From UBA1822 sp963634795 (lineage in GTDB: Bacteria > Bacillota > Negativicutes > Veillonellales > Dialisteraceae), in contig CAVHDO010000006.1 of assembly GCA_963634795.1 (NCBI GenBank), forward strand, positions 1 to 31,318: DNA of 31,318 bases, in the 5' to 3' direction. Below, piece by piece: positions 27,901 through 31,318 of the stretch. The notes beneath the pieces are model-generated. The model saw only the letters and a program-made list of their open reading frames with translations. It was not told the origin of the DNA and did no database searches. Every line of letters starts with the position of its first letter. Position 1 is the first letter of the stretch. Position numbers and translations under genes: made by a program.

Positions 27901-30229
27901 GGCGAAGGGGCAGACGCTCAGCGGCAGCCAGCCGAATCTGATGGCGAATGACGGCAAGACGGTCCTCGCGACATTGAAAATCGCAACGACTCCGGTCGAT
28001 CCGGATGATCCGGACGCTCCCGATGATCCGGAAGGGGACGGCGATGCGCTGATCACGAAGCAATATTACAAGAAAACGATCAATCAATATTTCGAAGAAA
28101 ATTCCATTGTCGACTTCGATAAAGATTATGTGACGAAGGGTGATCATTGGCTCTCGACGGATTTCGACAAGACATTTGCGACGAAGGGCAAGGACTCCAC
28201 GGCGTACGGCTACGGCGCGAATGCGCAGGGAGACAACAGCGTCGCTATCGGCTCGGGCTCTGTCGCGACGGAAGCGAATACGTTCTCTGTCGGCGCGAAG
28301 GACAATGAGAGAAAGATCGTGAATGTGGCGGCCGGTGAAGCTGTGACGGACGCGGCGAATGTCGGTCAGATTGCCAAGCATGATCAGGATCTCAATATCA
28401 ATGGGATGAAGAATACAGAATATCTGTATGACGAAAACGGAGATTTGATCGCCAAGATTACGGTGCAAGGACTTCCGGGTCCGTTCCCCGGATATTCCAT
28501 CGTCGATTTCAGCCAGAACGAACATTGGCTCTCCACCGATTTCGACATCACGGGCGTGAAGCACGGCGTGGAATCTACGGCTTTCGGCTACAAAGCGGAA
28601 GCAGCGGGTGAAAGAGCGACGGCGGTCGGCTATGGGAATAAGGCGGAAGCGGATCATGCGACGGCTGTCGGCTACGGAAACGAAGCGACGGGCGAGCACA
28701 GCACGGCGGTCGGCGACGAGAATAAGACGAGCGGCGACAAGAGTGCGGCGTACGGCTATCACAACGAAGCGTCCGGCGACAATTCCACGGCGATCGGCAC
28801 TTACAGCAAAGCGGAGGGCGATAACTCCGTGGCGATGGGCAACGGTGCGGAAGCGAAAGCGGATGACTCCATGGCCTTCGGGACCGGATCTATCGCGGAT
28901 GAATCCAAGACGGCGTCCTTCGGCTCCAAAGATGCCGACGGAAACTGGAAAGACGGCTATCGCATCACGAATATCGCGGACGGCATAGACGATCACGATG
29001 CCGCGACGGTCGGTCAGGTGAACAAGATTTATGACGAGATCGGTAACCGCACGAAGTATTTCAATTACGATGAAAAACAGCCGGCAATCATCATCGGCGA
29101 TCCGGAAAAGAATAAAGCGGAAGGCAAGAACACCACGTCCATCGGCTTTGAGACCGAAGCGAAGGGCGAAGGCGCGACGGCCATCGGCGACAGCTCAAAA
29201 GCAACGGGCGATCACGCGACGGCGCTGGGCTATAACAGCAAAGCGAATACGAATCACGCGACGGCTCTCGGCGATCGGAATGACATCACCGGCGAATACT
29301 CCACGGGCGTCGGCGCCATCAATACGGTGAACGGCGAGCACAGCATCGCGGCAGGCTGCGACAATACGGTCACGGGCGACTACAGTGTGGCGCTTGGTCA
29401 TAACAACACGGTCAGCGGCAATAATGCTTATGTCATCGGCGGCGATTCCAAAGCTGCAGAAGGCGGCATCGTGATTGGCAAAAATGGCGAGGCTGGCAAA
29501 GATGGCATCGTCATCGGAAACAACAGCAAAGCGGCGGAAGGCTCCACGGCGATTGGCGGCAATTCTGTCGCGAAGGACAAGGATGAAATTTCCTTCGGTC
29601 ATTCGAAAGGCGACACCTACGTCGATCCTGACAGCGGAGAGAGCAAGACCTACGATTCGGATCTCAATCGCAAGCTCACCCACGTGGCGGACGGCTCGGG
29701 CGACAATGATGCGGCCAATATGGGTCAGCTGAACAAAGTCGGCGAACGTGTCACCGATGTGGAAAAGAAAATCGACGGCACCAACAGCCGTATCTCCGAA
29801 GTGGAAACCAGCGCCGGAAGAGGCATCGCCGGTGCATCGGCCTTGGCGGCTCTCCATCCGCTCGAATTCGATCCGGATGACAAAGCCTCCTTCGCCGTCG
29901 GCTACGGTCACTTCAAATCCTCTGACGCTCTCGCCCTCGGCGCCTTCTACCGTCCGAATGAATCCGTCCTCTTCAGCTTGGGCGGCGTCCTCGGAAACGG
30001 AGAAGACCAATTCAATGCCGGCATCTCCTTCGCCCTCGGCCGCGACGACGACCGCACGCATCCGATGGGACGCGTGGAAATGTCCCGTCGCATCCAGACC
30101 CTGCAGCAGGAGAATGCGGGCTTGAACAGCCGCATCGACCGTCTGGAACGCTTCATTGCGCAGATGGTGCAGCAAGGGCAGCAGCAACAGCAACAGGAAC
30201 AGGCTGCGCAGCCGATTCCGACTGTGTGA
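18923..30229 (+). CDS. Giant YadA-type trimeric autotransporter adhesin 2
   Basis: Surface fibre protein of 3768 aa. The ATG at 18923 has AAGGAG at 18907-18912. An upstream in-frame ATG at 18791 would translate the heptamer repeats and hide the signal peptide, so it is rejected. Signal peptide: basic MKQRNKNKSRLMK, core AGILALLLGMSGG, cut after VMA (30). A long YadA head (~63-1150) is interrupted by a helical insert (~761-861). The neck VVNVTYGTTNHDAATWGQI (~1152) leads to nine modules, each opening with S/T-IV-D/N-Y/F and H-W/Y-LSTDF, at residues 1236, 1483, 1754, 1946, 2122, 2497, 2885, 3061 and 3192. Further heads and necks, the YadA barrel (~3633-3706) and a 62-residue coiled-coil and poly-Gln tail follow. 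Ligand unknown. It stands alone, flanked by composite repeats. Confidence 0.95.
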   Translation: MKQRNKNKSRLMKAGILALLLGMSGGQVMALVNVAQITEDGRTDYGVAQVDQTIQVKMKNSSAYGFQNLIEETKNSNGGSTAIGTQNVIKNGENTTAVGKGNTSSGYWNSLFGNENYVEGSRSVALGAWNDVQSKSGGLGLGVSNTVRQSNAFAVGFENQVLTGKSGGSAVGVKNYVSNENAVAIGFQNAATGKASYAIGTGFTQVYTSGDKKDQERITEGSTLKNLASGESSLAVGWANNATGEASIAIGSAALGTKVKEENDRVVLYNEEGRTANLQQKSTKQGSIAIGIANQSTSKGAVAIGDSNEATGENALAIGGYLGTSAKYTNGENGVANTAKGNSSIAMGLSNYSDGVNAVSIGTANKTLGTGAIAIGSGEVTTDAILTRQLAQGNYAQVIGALNSATANYSMAYGYANTAGNTNAVAIGSYNQASNANAIAIGAGESTSKKQTASGQYSIALGYGNTSSQYYAQSIGSGNKAEQYYSQSIGYSNTASEVRTIAYGAKNQSTGRSAVSLGTNNMASGIGAIAIGSGEVVDSTSDYTFTTGDAQTASGKYSVALGAQNQSSAGYSVSVGFGNQTVETTSREGSGSTDPEDSTKRNTESAIAMGTYNKATGQNAISIGAGTVATGKYQEASGSNAIAIGNINAATESASFAIGTGNIASAQNALSLGGQNVTEAYASMTFGLENKVYGDGKTDANSTTYGAMAQGMSNEVFGSDSIAMGSGNTIGIIKKNDKAFDLDSSTKSDVTLAFGVNNTAAVGKTDLLKAASDAVDNGETDIAAVKKLVTLYATGQLGGDDFIDSIKDSTTMDDIIKKVDEAKPKVRALAEKEARDQGLSEALIKAAGDKAVAAIDNMTTWTGHGMLIGENNTVYGTKSMGFGTDNTVHAIGSIVIGGGNEVGNYTIDEKTQQYTTDDNKRDFMSMTIGTKNKIKGSLNVSMGIGNQSYGTQTISVGSNTIGTDTTDGTGNVSSGVAYGLNNVVYSDQSMAFGGGNTVNAQEITVKDENGNPVTVKGQALAVGIKNNVYTSQAMAVGGEITIGKAPTSTDTNALLTASNDVTESGQEVAMGVGITINDGAGKSTAIGGANTITNANSVALGYGAQVSALNAQALGVGANAKGLNSVALGAGSETTVNQTNVVSVGTSNATRKVVNVTYGTTNHDAATWGQIAALYGQGQDLVELDASGNKVDLVTNDGSVITTFSLKNGTISAEDENGIVSGKQIYDYIEKISLSSIVNYDEKYKTKGDYSGAHWLSTDFNKTFETKGKDSAAYGYGANAQGDESVALGRDALATGKGSVAIGSDSVASEGNVSFGHKKGDTDPETGSLYKEDLTRKLTNVAEGENYGEVAIWDQIAADGQTISLKTTTGDDKKKTNVIRTNDGTVLATFEAGSVSEDNTGFVSGGDVYSAIAAKGQTVSGAKIAEPATGAKDERTNVIRDNDGNVLVTIATADPDAVDKTSDKYITENYFHKNIEESVELNSIVDFDKTAKDTVDDSGKHWLSTDFGMNIADTEKGKDSAAYGYGAQAKGDNSVALGSGSVATNANEVSFGNENLQRALTNVAYGDSQYDAATWGQILEKDKDKTSHVVTKDNNTVVLKANDGTVLTTIDIQFPNDDPVDPFVIRSDGNHWIDVKWNNQEGTVRGENSVALGYKANAQGDNSVALGYGSIATEANTFSVGGGTDETNRRIVNVANGTENTDAATYGQLADAQLQENGSYKVYEADDDGIVTVKTNDDNVAFKFYAGQGGSGTSIVDYDKNYGSVEGDHWLSTDFGNKANVDHGKDSTAYGYGANAKGDQSVAFGKDAVAEGNGSIAIGEGAQVTGTSSVAIGEGSTTAENNEVSFGNDSTKRKLTNVAEGTESGNVAIWDQIAAKNQTVSGDMITEPADGEKDTRTNVIRDNAGNVLVTIATADADAENVDKEGNKYITEKYFFKNIEEYANMDSIVDYDKDYKTATDPDHYLSTDFDKNFETKGKDSTAYGYGANAQGTESTALGKDALAIGEGSVAIGSDSVAKDGNVSFGHKKGDTDPETGLTYKEDLSRKLTNVAKGETLGDVAVYDQIAQTGQTINSKTNSIITNDGTPIATFEFATPGKVNPNGNKIIDEKTLIQYGDTLIEENTIVDFDKDYKDKTNPNHYLSTDFDKNIAASEKGQDSAAYGYGANAQGDNSVALGSGSIAKNDNEVSFGNDKLQRKLTNVAYGDSQYDAATWGQILEKDKDKTSHVVTKDNNTVVLKANDGTVLTTIDIQFPNDDPVDPFVIRSDGNHWIDVKWNNQEGTVRGENSVALGYKANAQGDNSVALGYGSIATEANTFSVGGGTDETNRRIVNVAAGKNNTDAANVGQLLKEGTYNSKTGEITFTNNEGDVAFTVDGLTNPSDSDILKSGQTVSLKTTTGADANKTNVLRAKDDTILATFEKGTVSSGNTGFVSGGDVYNIIATKNQTLSGTNPTLLSNDGKTKILNIKTADLNTPVTDGDSYITESYFYKYMKSGGGDSIVDYDTNYKTATNPNHYLSTDFDKNIAASEKGQDSAAYGYGAQAKGDNSVALGSGSVATNANEVSFGNENLQRSLTNVAYGDSQYDAAAYGQILAKQEEGTSYNVSKTNNTVKLLANDGSTLATINVQFPEYPGTGEDADPFIQKSDGDHWIDVKWNEGDGKSVKRGENSVALGYKANAQGKNSVALGYGSIATEANTFSVGGGTDETNRRIVNVAAGTTNTDAANFGQILKNATYDASSGTVTLKDNNGQDAITIKNIGTGSGPALAADQHISFTDSEEPAEGEKDTRTNVIRDTDGKAIVTFDKGLVEKDNKNLVDGGTVYDSIAAKDQLINGDNNVIKDNAGHALATIETADSDKIDKNGNKYITEQYFYKNLQEYGDTIINQNSIVDYDKTAKDSADDSGKHWLSTDFGKEKVEHGDDSTAYGYGANAKGDESVALGKDAVAEGKGSVAIGEGSVATGDNEVSFGTADNKRKLTNVAEGEALGDVAVYDQIAAKGQTLSGSQPNLMANDGKTVLATLKIATTPVDPDDPDAPDDPEGDGDALITKQYYKKTINQYFEENSIVDFDKDYVTKGDHWLSTDFDKTFATKGKDSTAYGYGANAQGDNSVAIGSGSVATEANTFSVGAKDNERKIVNVAAGEAVTDAANVGQIAKHDQDLNINGMKNTEYLYDENGDLIAKITVQGLPGPFPGYSIVDFSQNEHWLSTDFDITGVKHGVESTAFGYKAEAAGERATAVGYGNKAEADHATAVGYGNEATGEHSTAVGDENKTSGDKSAAYGYHNEASGDNSTAIGTYSKAEGDNSVAMGNGAEAKADDSMAFGTGSIADESKTASFGSKDADGNWKDGYRITNIADGIDDHDAATVGQVNKIYDEIGNRTKYFNYDEKQPAIIIGDPEKNKAEGKNTTSIGFETEAKGEGATAIGDSSKATGDHATALGYNSKANTNHATALGDRNDITGEYSTGVGAINTVNGEHSIAAGCDNTVTGDYSVALGHNNTVSGNNAYVIGGDSKAAEGGIVIGKNGEAGKDGIVIGNNSKAAEGSTAIGGNSVAKDKDEISFGHSKGDTYVDPDSGESKTYDSDLNRKLTHVADGSGDNDAANMGQLNKVGERVTDVEKKIDGTNSRISEVETSAGRGIAGASALAALHPLEFDPDDKASFAVGYGHFKSSDALALGAFYRPNESVLFSLGGVLGNGEDQFNAGISFALGRDDDRTHPMGRVEMSRRIQTLQQENAGLNSRIDRLERFIAQMVQQGQQQQQQEQAAQPIPTV
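23633..23952 (+). repeat. 320-bp identical internal repeat, copy 1
   Basis: By eye comparison every base matches 25544-25863; the first mismatches are at 23632 and 23953. It encodes the TWGQILEKDKDKTSHVVTKD region through SVALGYGSIATEAN in module 2. Confidence 0.85.
25544..25863 (+). repeat. 320-bp identical internal repeat, copy 2
   Basis: Second copy, in module 5, offset by 1911 bp (637 codons). Lack of even silent differences over 320 bp, while the flanks diverge, points to recent duplication or gene conversion. Confidence 0.85.
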
Positions 30230-30263
30230 GGAAGGGGGATGACAGCTTAGCGCTGTAAGATGT

Positions 30264-30284
30264 GAGCAGGGAGCTATGAGCTCT
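30264..30284. repeat. Three-unit GAGCNNN heptamer array
   Basis: Units GAGCAGG, GAGCTAT and GAGCTCT follow the adhesin 2 stop codon by 34 bases. The last two with their flank form a small palindrome (CTATGAG/CTCATAG) but no T run, so no terminator is claimed. Confidence 0.7.
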
Positions 30285-30292
30285 CATAGAGG

Positions 30293-30602
30293 GAGAGACG
30301 TCAGATGGTCAGACGTCAGACGTCAGATGAAAGCGGTATCGCCTGCGGCGATGATTTTTGTAACGCCGTTGGCGACCCATCATCCGCCCTTACGGGCACC
30401 TTCCTCCGAAGGAAGGCTAAAGCGGAAGCGGCTCCGCCGCATTTATAAAAAAAACGCGCGGAGCGCGCACCTTGCAAGCCTTCCTTTGGAGGAAGGTGGC
30501 GCGAATGCGCCGGATGATGGGACGCCGAAGGCGCATATAAAAAATGTCGCGAAGCGACACCGCTGAAAGCCTGAGGTCTGATGTTTCCATCTTGTCTGAC
30601 GC
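30293..30602. repeat. Composite palindromic element, copy 2 (best preserved)
   Basis: Heptamer arrays lie at both ends. Inner arms pair across the whole unit: GCGGTATCGC (30333-30342) with GCGACACCGC (30554-30563), 9 of 10; GGCGACCCATCATCCG (30371-30386) with 30511-30526, 15 of 16; 30397-30418 with 30477-30498, 21 of 22. Small hairpins such as GCGGCTCCGCCGC and GCGCGGAGCGCGC sit between the arms, spaced by TTTATAAAA-like links. Confidence 0.9.
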
Positions 30603-30606
30603 AAAA

Positions 30607-30641
30607 GAGCTGTGAGCCGAGAGCCGTGAGCTTGGAGCAGA
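30607..30641. repeat. Five-unit GAGCNNN heptamer array
   Basis: GAGCTGT, GAGCCGA, GAGCCGT, GAGCTTG and GAGCAGA in unbroken 7-bp steps join composite copies 2 and 3. GAGC is constant and the last three bases vary. Confidence 0.85.
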
Positions 30642-30642
30642 A

Positions 30643-30928
30643 AGTGGTATCGCCTGCGGCGATGATTTTTATAACGCCGTTGGCGACCCATCATCCGCCC
30701 TTACGGGCACCTTCCTCCAAAGGAAGGCTAAAGCGGAAGCGGCTTCGCCGCATTTTATAAGAAAATCGCGCGGAGCGCCACCGATTAAGCCTTCCTTTGG
30801 AGGAAGGTGGCGCGAATGCGCCGGATGATGGGACGCCGAAGGCGCATATAAAAAATGTCGCGAAGCGACACCGCTGAAAGCCTGAGGTCTGATTGTCTGA
30901 ACTCTGATGTCTCAATCTTGCCTGACGC
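30643..30928. repeat. Composite palindromic element, copy 3
   Basis: Nearly identical to copy 2 from GGTATCGCCTGCGG to GCGACACCGCTGAAAGCC. The left heptamer array is missing or replaced by GAGCNNN units. The right end carries degenerate TCTGATT-type units and GCCTGACGCG. Confidence 0.9.
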
Positions 30929-30934
30929 GATGAA

Positions 30935-30969
30935 GAGCTTGGAGCTTGGAGCATAGAGCTTGGAGCATA
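30935..30969. repeat. Five-unit GAGCNNN heptamer array
   Basis: GAGCTTG, GAGCTTG, GAGCATA, GAGCTTG and GAGCATA link composite copies 3 and 4. Confidence 0.85.
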
Positions 30970-30978
30970 CAAGGAGAT

Positions 30979-31176
30979 GGAGACGTCAGATGGTCAGACG
31001 TCAGACGTCAGATGAAAGCGGTATCGCCTGCGGCGATGATTTTCATAACGCCGTTGGCGTCCCATCACCCGGCCTGCGGCCACTGGCAACCGTCCACCGG
31101 AAGGTTGCCTCCAATAAAGAGGGCTTCACTGGTGGCGGCTGCGCCGCATTTATAAAAAAAACGCGCGGAGCGCGTA
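30979..31176. repeat. Composite palindromic element, copy 4 (diverged right half)
   Basis: The left end matches copy 2 (GACGTCA array, GCGGTATCGCCTGCGGCGAT, CGCCGTTGGCG). The centre differs (GGCCTGCGGCC, and AACCGTCC with GGAAGGTT) and the copy stops after the GCGCGGAGCGCG hairpin. The right half is absent and a new heptamer array follows. Confidence 0.75.
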
Positions 31177-31181
31177 CCTGA

Positions 31182-31318
31182 ATTGCTCATTGCTCACTGC
31201 TAATTGCTAACTATCTTGCGTCTGACGCAACATCAGACCACCACCCTGTTTCACACAACACTTACCGTTTCTTCGGCGTGCGCCGATGATTCAATATTGG
31301 CGGAGCGTTTCCGTCGTT
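31182..31318. repeat. ATTGCTN heptamer array and gene-free tail
   Basis: ATTGCTC, ATTGCTC, ACTGCTA and ATTGCTA run at 31182-31209, related to the CTAACTN array at 14161-14195. The palindrome TTGCGTC-T-GACGCAA follows at 31216-31230, then a partial hairpin CGGCGTGCGCCG near the end. From 30230 to 31318 no gene is seen. Confidence 0.7.

Larger units (their letters stand above)
22628..28560 (+). repeat. Nine-module protein repeat region of adhesin 2
   Basis: Modules begin at 22628, 23369, 24182, 24758, 25286, 26411, 27575, 28103 and 28496. A typical module runs S-IVDYDK, H-WLSTDF, GKDSxAYGYGANAQGDxSVALG, xEVSFG, KLTNVAxG, DQIAAKxQT, TNVIRxNDG and a charged YITExYF linker. The spacings (741, 813, 576, 528, 1125, 1164, 528, 393) are all multiples of three. 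The pattern alternates YadA head turns, neck and short stalk, so it should form a beaded fibre. Confidence 0.9.

Noticed and set aside
22289..28996. A 2235-codon open frame on the minus strand opposite adhesin 2
   Set aside because: It is the antisense shadow of the repeated modules. The sense codons rarely give reverse-strand stops in this phase, so one unit being open makes all units open. The translation is Arg/Ile/Val-rich without any known fold, and the sense product is a clear YadA protein.
30230..30290. Terminator directly after adhesin 2
   Set aside because: The hairpins near 30242 and 30273 lack a T run, so no intrinsic terminator can be claimed.
1..31213. Heptamer arrays as CRISPR
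   Set aside because: Units are 7 bp with no unique spacers of constant length, and no cas genes are present.

Overview
The window looks like a chromosomal segment of a diderm (outer-membrane-bearing) Firmicute, most likely a member of the Negativicutes (Selenomonadales/Veillonellales type). The housekeeping genes are Firmicute in kind: PcrA, GatCAB and an AddA-type rather than RecB-type nuclease-helicase. They sit beside two giant YadA-type trimeric autotransporter adhesins, which need an outer membrane. The genus cannot be fixed from sequence alone.

Layout. 1-259: intergenic repeats. 260-2476: pcrA helicase. 2672-2899: a tRNA-Ser(GCU) with its own near-consensus promoter and two intrinsic terminators. 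2901-3240: repeats and an extended -10 promoter. 3241-6786: a tight operon gatC-gatA-gatB plus a small membrane protein, closed by a strong terminator. 6861-7262: a 77-bp tandem repeat. 7345-7375: a promoter whose spacer holds a run of nine G. 7473-13490: adhesin 1 (2005 aa). 13491-14181: intergenic. 14182-17958 (minus): addA. 17959-18922: dense palindromic and heptamer repeats. 18923-30229: adhesin 2 (3768 aa), with a nine-module repeat region. 30230-31318: gene-free, three further copies of a composite palindromic element and several heptamer arrays.

How the parts work together. PcrA and AddA serve DNA repair. GatCAB makes Gln-tRNA(Gln) and/or Asn-tRNA(Asn) by transamidation. The two adhesins should be exported by Sec, form trimers, and display long fibres outside the cell for attachment, co-aggregation or biofilm formation. 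No adhesin-specific chaperone or secretion partner lies nearby.

The most interesting signals lie outside ordinary gene content. (i) A G9 tract sits between a perfect -35 and the -10 of adhesin 1, the layout expected of a phase-variable promoter. (ii) At least sixteen degenerate tandem arrays, nearly all with a 7-bp unit, occupy almost every large intergenic gap. (iii) A composite inverted-repeat element of about 270-310 bp flanks adhesin 2 on both sides in direct orientation. (iv) Both adhesins carry a coiled-coil extension after the YadA barrel, where most family members end. (v) Two 320-bp blocks in adhesin 2, exactly 637 codons apart, are identical by eye, a substrate for in-frame length change.
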